Shown here one piece after another: positions 7,412 through 17,294 of a DNA stretch of 46,287 bases. The translations under genes were made by a program, and so were the position numbers. Each line of letters opens with the position of its first letter. Position 1 is the first letter of the stretch. The notes beneath the pieces were generated by a model that did no database searches, was not told where the DNA came from, and saw only the letters and a program-made list of their open reading frames with translations. Origin of the DNA: 'Fragaria x ananassa' phyllody phytoplasma (GTDB lineage Bacteria; Bacillota_I; Bacilli_A; Acholeplasmatales; Acholeplasmataceae); the NCBI RefSeq assembly GCF_018274325.1, contig NZ_JAGVRH010000005.1, positions 1 through 46,287 of the forward strand, in the 5' to 3' direction.

Positions 7412-8017
7412 TAGATATGTTATATTAATATATTTATAAATATCCGAGTATAAATATTAAATAATTTTAACTTCAAACATTAACAAATCAAGATTAAAAA
7501 TGCTTACTTTTTTCATTTTCATATTATTATGTTTATTATTAAATAAGATATTGATAGTAACAAACTGTTATAAAACTGTTAGTTATTTGATTTTAAAATG
7601 TATTTATACATATGATGAATTTTTTTCACTCGATAGCCTTATTTGGTTTTAGTTAAGAAGGTTTGGATATATTTTAAATCTTTTTCTTAGTAGTAAATAA
7701 TATTTAAACTTTTTTTATAGTTGGTTTATTAGGATTGTTGTATTTATATATTTTTATTAGAGACTAATTGATATAATTATAAAGTTTCTAATTAATGAAG
7801 ATGAATTTTACCAATCTATTATTTACTATTGTTTGTTATTATATAAACATAATTATTTATATAAACTTATATAAATAAATTATTATCGTAATATCTGATA
7901 TCCATGTGTAATTCATAATTCTCATTTTGCTTAATTTATTTTAAGCAATAAGAATAATTATTTTAATTTTAATATTTTTTTTAAAAACTATCATCACACT
8001 TGGAAGGAATTAATTAA
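7412..8017. other. Long AT-rich leader or intergenic region before the MATE gene
   Basis: About 600 bases with no strong gene. A 50-codon frame (7500-7652) begins with a hydrophobic run (MLTFFIFILLCLLLNK), so it could make a tiny membrane peptide, but it lacks a ribosome-binding site and is probably chance. The rest is A/T runs. If the promoter at 7383 is active, its transcript would run through this stretch into the MATE gene as a long leader, or form a separate small RNA. Confidence 0.4.
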
Positions 8018-9586
8018 ATGAAGCACGAACAAGAACTTCTTGGAAAAAAAGAAAAATTAAATAAATTAGTTTTAGAAGGAAATTTGATTAAATCTTTATG
8101 GATTATTTCCTTTCCTATTATTGTTTTTAATGTTTTTAAAACTCTTTTTGCCAATGTTGATACTTTATTTGCTGTTGGAAGTGTTAATCCAAAGGCTATT
8201 GGTAGTTTTATTCAATTTTCCAAATCAATACAAGTTATTATCGATTCTATTGGAATTTGTTTAGGAATTGTAGGAGTTACTTTAGTAACAAGGGAAATTG
8301 GACGTAATAAAAACGTATATACCCCTAAAGCACACCAAATAGTATCTTCAGTATTTGTTTTATTAATTTTAGTAAGTTTTGTAGTTGCTTTTATCATGGT
8401 TATTTACGCCGAACCTTTTTGTAATAATATTATGGGATTGGGCAAATATATCTTAAATAATGATTTATCCCATGAAAATAAAAAAAAATGTATTTTTGCT
8501 TTTAGATTAAAAATGTTAGGAGTTATTTTATTAGCCATTAATGTTTTCTTTTTAGGAACTGAAAGAATTTTAAGAAAAATAAAAAAAATATTAATTTTAA
8601 ATTGTATCATGATGGCTTTAAAAATTGGTTTAAGTTTTTTTATTTTTTATATCATGAAACAACAAAATGCTTTAGGATTAGAAATAGCTTCTGTCTTAGC
8701 TCATACCTCTATCACTTTAGTCGCTTTTGGAACTCTTTTTAATAAAAACAATCCTTTTTGTTTGAAAATAAAAGATTTTTCTTGTAAAAGTTTTTTAGCC
8801 AATAAACAAATTATTAAAACTATTCTTAAATTTTCCATTCCTTTAATGTTAGGGAAAATGATTTATGAATTTGGTAGATTATTAACTTTATGGATGATAG
8901 AAAGCAATCCTCAAACTCCTTTTTGTGGCTTTCAGGGATTAGGAGATGGAACTCTTGGCAAAATAGGGGTTGCTGATGGAGTGGTTGGTTTATTTGCTCA
9001 AATATCTTTTGCCCTTAAAGAAGGACAATTAATGATTGTATCTGCTAATTTAGGAAACAAAAATATTAAAAGAGCTATTAAAACTTTAGTAATTTCTTGT
9101 ATTTCTGTTTTGTTAATTTTTATGATAACATACTTAATTTGTGCACCAACAAAATATTATGGTTTAGGTTTAGGAGAATATATATATTTATTTTTCAAAA
9201 ATTTAGGAAAAACTACAAAAGATACTATCATACCTGAAGGTTTCTCAGAATTTTTAATGGGAGCTTTGTTAACAACTGGTTTAATTACTACTCAATTAGA
9301 AATTTTATCTATTTTTTTAATTGCTACTAAACAACCTAAATATGATTTATTTCTTAGTTTCGGACGTGTCTTTTTGTTTAGAATCCCCTTCCTTTATTTG
9401 TTAAGAGCCTTTGTCTTTTTACCAGAAAGCAATAATGAATATTATGTTTATAGTACAGCTAATTTTTTTTCTAATTTAATTATGTTTTTATTTATGCTAT
9501 TCTTTTGTTGTCGTTCTATTGCAAAAATTAAAAAAAATGAAACAAATGATATACTTGCCAAAAGCGCCTACAAAAATAATGTATAA
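8018..9586 (+). CDS. MATE-family multidrug/metabolite efflux protein
   Basis: 522 residues with about 12 hydrophobic segments, the pattern of MATE (NorM/DinF) exporters, which use an ion gradient to expel organic cations or metabolites across the plasma membrane. The N-terminal part shows the family layout (LIKSLWIISFPIIVFNVFKTLF; ANVDTLFAVG, residues about 44-53), repeated in the second half after about residue 265 (TILKFSIPLMLGKMIYEFG). The loop near 300-310 is longer than usual. TTGGAAGGAATTAATTAA gives a good ribosome-binding site, and a terminator at 9675 closes the unit. The gene is intact between an IS and a pseudogene field, so its product is probably under selection. The substrate cannot be read. 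Confidence 0.85.
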   Translation: MKHEQELLGKKEKLNKLVLEGNLIKSLWIISFPIIVFNVFKTLFANVDTLFAVGSVNPKAIGSFIQFSKSIQVIIDSIGICLGIVGVTLVTREIGRNKNVYTPKAHQIVSSVFVLLILVSFVVAFIMVIYAEPFCNNIMGLGKYILNNDLSHENKKKCIFAFRLKMLGVILLAINVFFLGTERILRKIKKILILNCIMMALKIGLSFFIFYIMKQQNALGLEIASVLAHTSITLVAFGTLFNKNNPFCLKIKDFSCKSFLANKQIIKTILKFSIPLMLGKMIYEFGRLLTLWMIESNPQTPFCGFQGLGDGTLGKIGVADGVVGLFAQISFALKEGQLMIVSANLGNKNIKRAIKTLVISCISVLLIFMITYLICAPTKYYGLGLGEYIYLFFKNLGKTTKDTIIPEGFSEFLMGALLTTGLITTQLEILSIFLIATKQPKYDLFLSFGRVFLFRIPFLYLLRAFVFLPESNNEYYVYSTANFFSNLIMFLFMLFFCCRSIAKIKKNETNDILAKSAYKNNV

Positions 9587-9674
9587 AATATAAATAAACA
9601 TAATCTAGTAATTTCATTACTTTTGATAAACTATTTAATTTCTTTGGGAAAATTACTTTTATTTTAATCATTTT

Positions 9675-9698
9675 AAACTCTCTTAATTGAGAGTTTTT
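9675..9698 (+). terminator. Rho-independent terminator after the MATE gene
   Basis: AACTCTC (9676-9682) pairs with GAGAGTT (9689-9695) across a TTAATT loop and is followed by T. Confidence 0.65.
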
Positions 9699-10031
9699 AT
9701 TATTTCCTTATTTCCCTGATTTTCCTCACTCTCAAAAAGATTTTATTTAAATACAAATAAACAACCCCAAGAAAAAAATCAAATCATTATTTAAATTACC
9801 AAAAAATAAAATTTATCAGCAAATATCAAATTAAGAATCCAAATTTTTATAAATGATTAATATTTTAATGATAACTTAAATAAGTTATAATATAAATTTA
9901 TTTATTATTTCCTTGTTGTTTTAATATTTTAATTTTCTTTTATTTTTCTTTATTTTTTTCCTTTTTATTTCCCTTTTTAGTTCTTTTTTTCCTCTTCCCT
10001 CTTCACAAAAAGAAGCAAAAAAAATAAACAA
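9699..10031. other. Non-coding stretch with a pyrimidine-rich tract
   Basis: No gene seen. About 9900-10010 is unusually rich in C/T on the + strand (repeated TTTCCTTTTT words). Confidence 0.4.
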
Positions 10032-10490
10032 TTAAATATTTCCTGAGGGAAAGCCAAAACTTAATCTATTAACATTAAATTCATTTTTGCTTAGTTTGTT
10101 TTTAAGTTTGTTTAAAAATAATTCGTGATTTATTTTTTTAACTATAATTGATGTGGATTAAGTATTTTTTGGCTAATTAATGATTCATGTTTTTCTTCTT
10201 GAAAATAAGTATTATTAGATTTATGAGTTTTTTAAGGAATTGAAGGAGAATGACTTTTTCTTATTAATTCTCTGATTTCTGATTTAATAGTGGAAGTCGC
10301 ACAAGCGATAAAGTCATATCCTAAATCTTCATAATTATTTAAGGCTTTAATTAAACCTAAAAATCCTTCGTGATATAAATCTTGTTTTTATAATAAAATC
10401 GGATAGAATTTAAACCTGTTTACTATCTTGTTTAATAATGTTAAATGTAAATTCGATTAATTATTTTCGAATTTTTAAAACTTGCTTAAT
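10032..10490 (-). pseudogene. Sigma-70-family RNA polymerase sigma factor, degraded
   Basis: Read on the minus strand, 10490 to 10032. Region 2 is recognisable as QDLYHEGFLGLIKALNNY…DFIACATSTIKSEIRELIRK, matching the sigma-factor core-binding and -10 recognition helices. Upstream fragments (EFTFNIIKQDSKQV; RFKFYPILL) carry stops and a frameshift. Further down, LSKNEFNVNRLSFGF resembles region 4 but ends at a stop before the helix-turn-helix. At least three in-frame stops and two frameshifts are present, so it is dead. Small sigma factors of this sort (fliA/sigF-like) occur in phytoplasma mobile units. No other candidate fits region 2 this well. Confidence 0.75.
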
Positions 10491-10672
10491 TAACTTTTAT
10501 GATGTTCATGGTCGACTTTTTCAAATTTACAAAACTCATTTAAAAGAATAATTAAAATAACACCAAAAATTGCGTGAATTGCACCAAAAGATAACAAAGT
10601 GATTATTTCATGATTTTTCAATATTTTCTTATTTTTTTTAAAAAACAAAAAGTGTCTAAACTTTTGGAACAT
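10490..10672 (-). CDS. Small single-pass membrane protein, 60 aa
   Basis: AAGGGTTGAA precedes the ATG at a good distance. The product has a basic N-terminus (about 1-22), one hydrophobic helix (IITLLSFGAIHAIFGVILII, about 23-43) and an acidic/His-rich tail (HEHHKS). It starts 24 bases after the end of the sucrose phosphorylase pseudogene on the same strand. No family is recognised. A decayed sequence that opens with the same words (MFQKF) and continues with a similar hydrophobic stretch is found at 38175, suggesting a small repeated family. It lies among pseudogenes and could itself be a fragment. Confidence 0.45.
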   Translation of the reverse strand: MFQKFRHFLFFKKNKKILKNHEIITLLSFGAIHAIFGVILIILLNEFCKFEKVDHEHHKS

Positions 10673-10696
10673 TTCAACCCTTATAATAATAAAAAT

Positions 10697-11486
10697 TTAC
10701 TTCAAAGAATTTACTTCTAAAATAGTAATATTTTAGTGTTTGTAATCTTGACGAATAATTTTTTTAATAGTATTTAGTGTAGTAGTAGATATTTCAATCA
10801 AGCCATCTAAGGTCAAAAACAGCAAAATGATTACACCATGTTAAAAATTTTAATAATTATTTAACAATAGGTCGTTTTAGCTCTTGCTTAACTTTCCTTG
10901 ACGAAAATAATAATGATGATTGATATTACAACCTGCTTTTGAAGATTCTAACACTTCAATATCATTAATCCCATCTAAAAAAAGACCAACATAACAAACT
11001 TGAGGAGTTCCAGGAGCAAAAATTTTCGCAAACACCATTGTCAAAACAAATAGGTTGAATAGGAACTTTATTTTAGTTTATAAATCAAATCAACATCTTG
11101 TTTAATGGACCAATTAAGGCTTAATTGTTACTAAAATTTTTCACAACGTAAAAAAAAAAATATTTATATTGAGAATTTTCATGATTTTTTAAAATCTTGA
11201 TAAATAATAAATTTAGGATAAATATGATCAGTCATAAAATCAAACATTAAATTATAATTTTGACTTAAAGCTTCAATATCATTCTAATTCCCCGAAATAG
11301 AATCCACCTTAATATAATCCAGAAGGAGTAAAGCCACGATCATCTGTAGATGGGTAAAAAAATAATAAATGAACTCTAGGCATAGCTGCTCCAAAATCTT
11401 CTTTTAAAATCTTACGAAGTTCATAAAAATTCTTCCCTAAAGAATCAGCGTAAGTGATTAATATTATTTTATTTTGAAATTTTATA
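10697..11486 (-). pseudogene. gtfA: Sucrose phosphorylase, degraded with internal deletion
   Basis: Read from 11486 down. The N-terminal part is clear: [17 protein letters not shown], then [20 protein letters not shown], then after a frameshift NYNLMFDFMTDHI and [10 protein letters not shown]. The C-terminal part resumes as [38 protein letters not shown] and, in another frame, ELKRPIVK. These follow GH13 sucrose phosphorylase (normally about 480-490 aa) in order, but roughly the middle third, which holds the catalytic Asp and Glu, is missing, and many stops and frameshifts are present. The intact enzyme would split imported sucrose to glucose-1-phosphate and fructose. Loss means this strain lacks the enzyme unless another copy exists. 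The + strand of this region holds no gene. Confidence 0.85.
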
Positions 11487-11835
11487 ACTTTTTGTTACCG
11501 TATTTGTCAAAATTTATAATTAAAAATAAGAATTTTTTAAGAAATAAAAATAACTAAAAATAAATTAATTAACATGAAAAAAAATAAGAGACAAAAAATA
11601 ATAACCATTTTTAATTTTGACATATTTTTAAAAAAAAAAAAAATGTAATCAATAATACAATTAATTATACAATAAAAAAATAATTTAACAGATGATATTT
11701 TTAAAAATAATAAAATTTCACAAAAAATGGTAATAAATAAAATATAAATGAAAACAAATCATCATTTTTTTGGTTTAATTAAAATTAATATTTTATAATA
11801 AGAATGATGTTAATTACATTAGGAGAACATTTAAA
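11487..11835. other. AT-rich intergenic region ahead of lysS
   Basis: Almost only A/T runs, no gene. The only recognised element is the lysS promoter near its right end. Confidence 0.5.
11770..11799 (+). promoter_or_regulatory. Probable lysS-dnaE promoter
   Basis: TTGGTT (11770-11775), an 18-base spacer and TATAAT (11794-11799), 37 bases before the lysS start. Confidence 0.5.
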
Positions 11836-13452
11836 ATGATTAAAATAACTAAAAAAGAAACTAAAAAAAAAATCACAATAGACGCAAAAAAAACAACAGA
11901 TACAACTAAAAAAATAACAGAACAAGAAAAAATTAGATATCAAAAAGTAAAAAAATTAAAAGAATTAAAAATTAACCCTTTTGGGCAAAAATTTATTTGC
12001 ACTCATACCATTGAAGAAATTATTGCGGGTTTCAAAGAAGCTAATCAAGAATCTTTAGCAGAAAAACAAATAAATGTAGCTATTGCAGGAAGAATTGTTT
12101 TAAAAAGAGGACAAGGAAAAGCTGGTTTTTTACATTTACAAGATTTTAATTTTCGTTTACAAATCTATCTTAGATTAGATTTATTAGGGAGCAAATCCTT
12201 TCAACTATATCAAAATTGTGATTTAGGAGATATTATAGGAATTAAAGGATTTTTATTTAAAACCAAAACTCAAGAGTTAACTATTAAAGCTTTACAATTT
12301 ATACATTTAACAAAAGCTTTAAAACCTTTGCCTGATAAATTTCATGGTTTACAAAACCGAGAAGAAATGAGAAAACAACGCTATGTTGATCTTATTGTTA
12401 ATGAAAAAACTAAAAACGTATTTGTTACTCGTAGTTTAATTATTAAAAATATTCGTAATTTTTTTGATAATGAAGGATTTTTAGAAGTAGAAACTCCTAT
12501 TTTACAAACCACTTTAGGAGGGGCTTTAGCTAAACCTTTTATTACTTCTCATAATGCTCTTAATTGTAATTTTTATTTAAGAATCGCTACTGAATTACCT
12601 TTAAAAAAATTAATAGTCGGCGGAATGAAAAAAGTTTATGAAATTGGCCGCCTTTTCCGCAACGAAGGAATTGATGCTACTCATAATCCTGAATTTAGCA
12701 CCATTGAAGCTTATTTAGCTTATGCTGATATGTCAGATATTATGGTTTTAACACAAAAATGTTTACAATATGTTTGCCAACAAGTCTTAAAAACTTTAGA
12801 TTTTAGTTATCAACAACAAGACATTAGTTTTCATCATTTTCATAAAATAAGTATGACAGAGGCTATTAAAAAAGCAACTGGAATTGATTTTACAAATAAT
12901 TTCACTTTAAAAAAGTGCCAGAAATTAGCCAAAGAACATCAAATTAATCTAATGTCACATTTTAGCAAAGGTCATATTATTGAAGCTTTTTTTGAAAAAT
13001 ATGTTGAAAGTGCTTTAATTCAACCTACTTTTATTTATGGCCACCCTGTTGAAATTAGCCCTTTAGCAAAAACAAACAAACAAGATCAACGTTTTACCGA
13101 CCGCTTTGAACTTTTTATTGTTGGCAAAGAATTTGCTAATGCTTTTAGTGAACTTAACGATCCAATAGAACAAGAAAAACGTTTTTTAAACCAATTAAAA
13201 GAAAAAGAATTAGGTAACGATGAAGCCAATGATATGGATTATGATTTTTTAAATGCCCTAAGTTACGGTATGCCTCCAACTGGTGGTTTAGGAATGGGGA
13301 TTGATCGTTTAGTTATGCTTTTAACAAATACTGACAATATTCGTGATGTCATTTTATTTCCTCATTTTAAAAATAAAAATAAAGAACTATCTAAAGAAAC
13401 TAAAGAGCGATCTAAATGTGTGATCAACAAAACGAATGAAAACAAAAAATAA
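11836..13452 (+). CDS. lysS: Lysyl-tRNA synthetase, class II
   Basis: Charges tRNA-Lys with lysine. 538 residues, about 40 longer than the usual 490-500 owing to a Lys/Thr-rich N-terminal tail (about 1-35) and a basic C-terminal tail. The anticodon-binding OB fold occupies about 85-160. Class II motif 1 is near 215-232 ([19 protein letters not shown]), motif 2 near 268-290 ([20 protein letters not shown]) and motif 3 near 498-510 ([14 protein letters not shown]). ATTAGGAGAACATTTAAA gives a good ribosome-binding site at the chosen ATG. dnaE follows after 21 bases, so the two are probably cotranscribed. Confidence 0.96.
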   Translation: MIKITKKETKKKITIDAKKTTDTTKKITEQEKIRYQKVKKLKELKINPFGQKFICTHTIEEIIAGFKEANQESLAEKQINVAIAGRIVLKRGQGKAGFLHLQDFNFRLQIYLRLDLLGSKSFQLYQNCDLGDIIGIKGFLFKTKTQELTIKALQFIHLTKALKPLPDKFHGLQNREEMRKQRYVDLIVNEKTKNVFVTRSLIIKNIRNFFDNEGFLEVETPILQTTLGGALAKPFITSHNALNCNFYLRIATELPLKKLIVGGMKKVYEIGRLFRNEGIDATHNPEFSTIEAYLAYADMSDIMVLTQKCLQYVCQQVLKTLDFSYQQQDISFHHFHKISMTEAIKKATGIDFTNNFTLKKCQKLAKEHQINLMSHFSKGHIIEAFFEKYVESALIQPTFIYGHPVEISPLAKTNKQDQRFTDRFELFIVGKEFANAFSELNDPIEQEKRFLNQLKEKELGNDEANDMDYDFLNALSYGMPPTGGLGMGIDRLVMLLTNTDNIRDVILFPHFKNKNKELSKETKERSKCVINKTNENKK

Positions 13453-13473
13453 AGATATCAAGGTAATCTTATT

Positions 13474-16296
13474 ATGTCATTTTTAAGAGGTGTTTTTTAT
13501 TTACAAAGTTTTTATAGTTTATTACAAAGTCTTAATTCTTTAGAAAAACTAGTACTCCAAGCTAAAGAAAATGATTATGATTTCATTGCTTTAAGTGATG
13601 AAAATAATTTATATGGTATGCTTACTTTTTTAAAATTATGTCAAAAACATCAAATTAAACCTATTTTAGGAATTAAAATAAATTTTACATGGAATAATCA
13701 AGTTGGTGAACTTTTAGTTTATGCTAAAAATGAAACAGGAATCAAAAATTTAATTCAATTATCAACTATGGTTAAAAACATTGATAAAAACAATATCCCT
13801 TTAGCTAAAATCATCCCCTTAGGAAAAGGTTTATTCACAATTATTACAGGACTTTGCCCTTTTTTTGAAAAACTATTTAAAACCCAAGAAAAAAAAGTTT
13901 TTAAGGAATTATTAAACCTCCTTCAAGACATATTTGACGATGTTTTCTTAGGAGTTTCTTTTCAAAGCCTCTTTTTAGAAATGCTTTCTGATCATATCTT
14001 AGATTTTGCTGCTCATTTTCACTTACCTTGTCTTCCTGTTCATAAAACTAATTACATCACACCTGAATTTAAAAAAACTTGGCAAATTTTATCTCAAATG
14101 GAAAACAGAAAAATCGAATCTGATTTAGATCTTTCTTTTTTAACTAAAAATGGTTTTGACAATAAATATCAAAATTATAATACTATATTGCATTCTTGTA
14201 AAAAATTAATTAATCAAATTAATTATCAAAATTATCAATTAAAAAATATTACTCTCCCTTTTTATCTAGATTATCAAAACGACAAATCTCAAGATAACAA
14301 AAAAGAAGATCAACCAAAAGAGGAAAAGGCAAAAACCATTTCCCTTCAAAATTATTTAAAACAATTATCTTATGAAGGATTAAAAAATTATATAAATCCC
14401 CAAAATCCTCAATATCTAAAATATCAACAAAGATTAGAACAAGAGTTAACTATTATTCATGAAATGAATTATCATAATTACTTTTTAATTGTTAATGATG
14501 TCATTAAATACGCCAAAAAACAAGGTATTTTAGTAGGTCCTGGAAGAGGATCTTCTTCTGGTTCTTTAGTTTGTTTCTGCCTCCAAATCACAGAAATTGA
14601 TCCTTTAAAATATAATCTTATTTTTGAAAGATTCTTAAATCCTCAAAGAAAAACTATGCCTGATATTGACCTTGATTTTCCAGATAATAAAAGAGATATA
14701 GTAATTAAATATATGTGTCAAAAATACGGGTTAACACATGTCGCAAACATTATTACCTTTGGACGCTTTATGAATAAAAAAGCTATTATTAAAGAATTAA
14801 TTAAATTTAAAAAAGTGATGCCTTTTCAAATAAAAGGTATTTTTTCCTTTTTAAATTATCAAGCTTTACAAAAAAATAAAGTTTTAACTCCTATCCCTGT
14901 GTCCATGGATTTTAAAATGAAAGAATTATTACAAATGGCTTCTCATTTAGAAGAAGTTCCACGTTTCACAGGAACTCATCCTGCAGGACTTATTTTAAGT
15001 CAAAGCGATTTAACCAAAACCATTCCTTTACAAAAATCAAATTACAACAACTTACAACAAACCCAATGGGAAGCTACTGATTTAGAAACAATTGGTTTAT
15101 TCAAAATAGATTTTTTAGGACTTCGTAGCCTTACTTTAATAAAGAAAATAGTAATAGCTATTAATACGATTAACCCTAATTTTTCTCTTTTTGATATCCC
15201 TTTAAAAGATGAAAAAACCTTTAAACTTTTACAACAAGGCGAAACATTAGGTATTTTTCAATTAGAATCACCCAAAGCTAAATTATTTTTACAAAAAATG
15301 AAGCCTCAAAACTTTGAAGAATTAATTGCTTTATTAGCCTTAAATCGTCCTGGTACCATTGATTCTTTTAATTTGTTTTTAACAAATCGCAATCGCAAAA
15401 CTCAACAGCAACACTTTTTTCATCCTTTAATAAATGAAATTCTAAAACCAACTTACGGCATAATTTTATATCAAGAACAAATTATACAAATTGCAGCTAG
15501 TTTTGCCAAATATACTCTTGCTGAAGCAGATTTATTTCGAAAAGCTATTAGTAAAAAAGAAAAAAACCTTTTATTGCAAGAAAAAGAACGTTTTTTAAAT
15601 AAGAGTCATCAACAAGGACATAACTTATTATTAGCTAATAAAATTTATGATTATATTCTTAAATTTGCTAATTATGGTTTTAACAAAAGTCACAGTGTTG
15701 CTTATTCTTTAATCAGTTATCGAATGGCTTATCTGAAAGCTAATTTTAATATTATTTTTATGATTGTTTTATTAAATGACGCTCTTAATAATTCCTTACA
15801 AACTTATATTTTATTGCAAGAAATAGCAAAAAGTAATGTTTCTTTAGAAAAACCAAATGTATTTACTAGTAGCAGCAAATATTATTTTAACTTTAACCAA
15901 AATAAATTATTTTTACCTTTAAACATGATTAAAGGCGTTAATCTTAATTTCTGCCACGAATTAATCAAAAAACGTTCCCAAAAATCTTTTGAATCCTTCT
16001 CTGATTTTAAAGAAAGATTAGCTTTTTGTTTAAATGAAACAATTCTTACTAATTTGATTTTTAGCGGCGCACTTGATCACATAGGTTTTAATCGCAAAAC
16101 TTTATTCCATAATAAAAATTTAGAAGAAGTTAAATATTATCGTTATTTAGAACATTATGAACCTGTTTTACACCAAGAATATTCACCTCAAGAATTAATT
16201 TCCAACGAAATCAAAGTTTTTGGTTTTAATTTAACCAATTTAAAACTCACAAAAAACAAAATAATAAAAACATCAAAGCACTTATTATCAAAATAA
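13474..16296 (+). CDS. dnaE: DNA polymerase III alpha subunit (short DnaE)
   Basis: Replicative DNA polymerase. The three catalytic Asp are present: Asp397 and Asp399 (MPDIDLDFPDN) and Asp546 (KIDFLGLRSLT); GPGRGSSSGSL and FNKSHSVAYSLISYRMAYLK are further family signatures. At 940 residues it is shorter than the usual 1,100-1,160. It stops soon after the helix-hairpin-helix region (about 870-890) and lacks the C-terminal OB and tau-binding parts. The N-terminal PHP domain has lost its metal ligands: the expected HxHS motif reads FYLQSFYS and the expected Asp-His reads SDENNLYGM. It is therefore probably without PHP-linked proofreading. It is downstream of lysS with an AAGG ribosome-binding site. 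Confidence 0.94.
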   Translation: MSFLRGVFYLQSFYSLLQSLNSLEKLVLQAKENDYDFIALSDENNLYGMLTFLKLCQKHQIKPILGIKINFTWNNQVGELLVYAKNETGIKNLIQLSTMVKNIDKNNIPLAKIIPLGKGLFTIITGLCPFFEKLFKTQEKKVFKELLNLLQDIFDDVFLGVSFQSLFLEMLSDHILDFAAHFHLPCLPVHKTNYITPEFKKTWQILSQMENRKIESDLDLSFLTKNGFDNKYQNYNTILHSCKKLINQINYQNYQLKNITLPFYLDYQNDKSQDNKKEDQPKEEKAKTISLQNYLKQLSYEGLKNYINPQNPQYLKYQQRLEQELTIIHEMNYHNYFLIVNDVIKYAKKQGILVGPGRGSSSGSLVCFCLQITEIDPLKYNLIFERFLNPQRKTMPDIDLDFPDNKRDIVIKYMCQKYGLTHVANIITFGRFMNKKAIIKELIKFKKVMPFQIKGIFSFLNYQALQKNKVLTPIPVSMDFKMKELLQMASHLEEVPRFTGTHPAGLILSQSDLTKTIPLQKSNYNNLQQTQWEATDLETIGLFKIDFLGLRSLTLIKKIVIAINTINPNFSLFDIPLKDEKTFKLLQQGETLGIFQLESPKAKLFLQKMKPQNFEELIALLALNRPGTIDSFNLFLTNRNRKTQQQHFFHPLINEILKPTYGIILYQEQIIQIAASFAKYTLAEADLFRKAISKKEKNLLLQEKERFLNKSHQQGHNLLLANKIYDYILKFANYGFNKSHSVAYSLISYRMAYLKANFNIIFMIVLLNDALNNSLQTYILLQEIAKSNVSLEKPNVFTSSSKYYFNFNQNKLFLPLNMIKGVNLNFCHELIKKRSQKSFESFSDFKERLAFCLNETILTNLIFSGALDHIGFNRKTLFHNKNLEEVKYYRYLEHYEPVLHQEYSPQELISNEIKVFGFNLTNLKLTKNKIIKTSKHLLSK

Positions 16297-16307
16297 TTCC
16301 TATGATT

Positions 16308-16316
16308 TGTTATAAT
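16308..16316 (+). promoter_or_regulatory. Extended -10 promoter for the HAD gene unit
   Basis: TG-T-TATAAT at 16308-16316. Further downstream (16370-16381) is the perfect 12-base palindrome ATTATCGATAAT, which could be a regulator site in the leader. No strong -35 is visible. Confidence 0.4.
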
Positions 16317-16450
16317 TTATGTATACTAATTAAAATATGCTACCATGATTATCATTTTATTTTTTAATTATTATCGATAATCAATATAATTAATTTATAA
16401 AAATAATTCACATAATTAAAATATATTTAAAAAGGATATATAATTCATTC

Positions 16451-17248
16451 ATGACCAAAAAAAAACTATTTTTTTTCGATATTGACCATACTCTATATTA
16501 CAACGAACAAAAAGAAATACCTTCACAAACTAAAAAACTATTAAAACAACTCTCAAAAAATCCTAATAATGTTTTAGGAATTGCTACAGGACGTAGTTAT
16601 TCAGGAGTTAGTGTTTTAAAAGGTTTAATGCCATTATTCCAATATTTTGTAGTTCTTAATGGAGCTATGACTTTTAGACATGATCAAATCATCCAAGCAA
16701 CTCCAATATTACAAGAAGATGTTTTGAAATTAAACAAAAAAGCTTATGAAAAACAAATAGCAATAGTTAATGTTGAATTTAGAAAAAAAGATATTTTAGA
16801 ACAAAAAGATCCCGATTCGCAACCATTAATCAACAATGACACCCTTCAAATCCAAGAAGAAAATAAAAAAATCTTTCATCTTTCCAGCTTTGAAAAACCA
16901 ATTTACAAAATAAATTTATTTCATGTTAATACTGCAGTAATTATTGATTTATTAAAAAATTTCCCTCAATTACATGCTTATTTTTGGAAAAATGGAGTAG
17001 TTAGCCTCAGCGCTAAACAAATTAATAAAGCTTATGGCATCAAACCAGTTAAAAAAAATTATCCTAACTATCAATTAATTTGTGTAGGAGATGGCTGTAA
17101 CGATGTTGAAATGTTTCAATCATCTAATATTGCTATTGTAATGAATAACACCAAATATCCTGATTTAAAAAAAATAGCTCATTTGGTGGCTCCTCACATA
17201 GAAGAAAATAAATTATATGATTTTTTTAATACACATAATTTAATTTAA
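16451..17248 (+). CDS. Cof-type HAD-superfamily phosphatase
   Basis: 265 residues, the normal length for Cof/YidA-like hydrolases, which dephosphorylate sugar phosphates, FMN or similar small molecules. Motif I is FFDIDHTL (nucleophile Asp10, Asp12), motif II ATGRS near 46-50, motif IV GDGCNDVEMF near 214-223. The C2-type cap lies between about 85 and 185. The chosen ATG follows AAAAAGGATATATAATTCATTC. The substrate cannot be told from sequence. Confidence 0.88.
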   Translation: MTKKKLFFFDIDHTLYYNEQKEIPSQTKKLLKQLSKNPNNVLGIATGRSYSGVSVLKGLMPLFQYFVVLNGAMTFRHDQIIQATPILQEDVLKLNKKAYEKQIAIVNVEFRKKDILEQKDPDSQPLINNDTLQIQEENKKIFHLSSFEKPIYKINLFHVNTAVIIDLLKNFPQLHAYFWKNGVVSLSAKQINKAYGIKPVKKNYPNYQLICVGDGCNDVEMFQSSNIAIVMNNTKYPDLKKIAHLVAPHIEENKLYDFFNTHNLI

Positions 17249-17294
17249 AACAACCACAATTAAAACAACAAAGAAGAAAGAGTAATATAAAACA

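Noticed and set aside
7500-7652. 50-codon hydrophobic frame after the orphan promoter
   Set aside because: It has an ATG but no ribosome-binding site and no resemblance to known phytoplasma secreted-protein signals; kept only as a comment in the intergenic entry.
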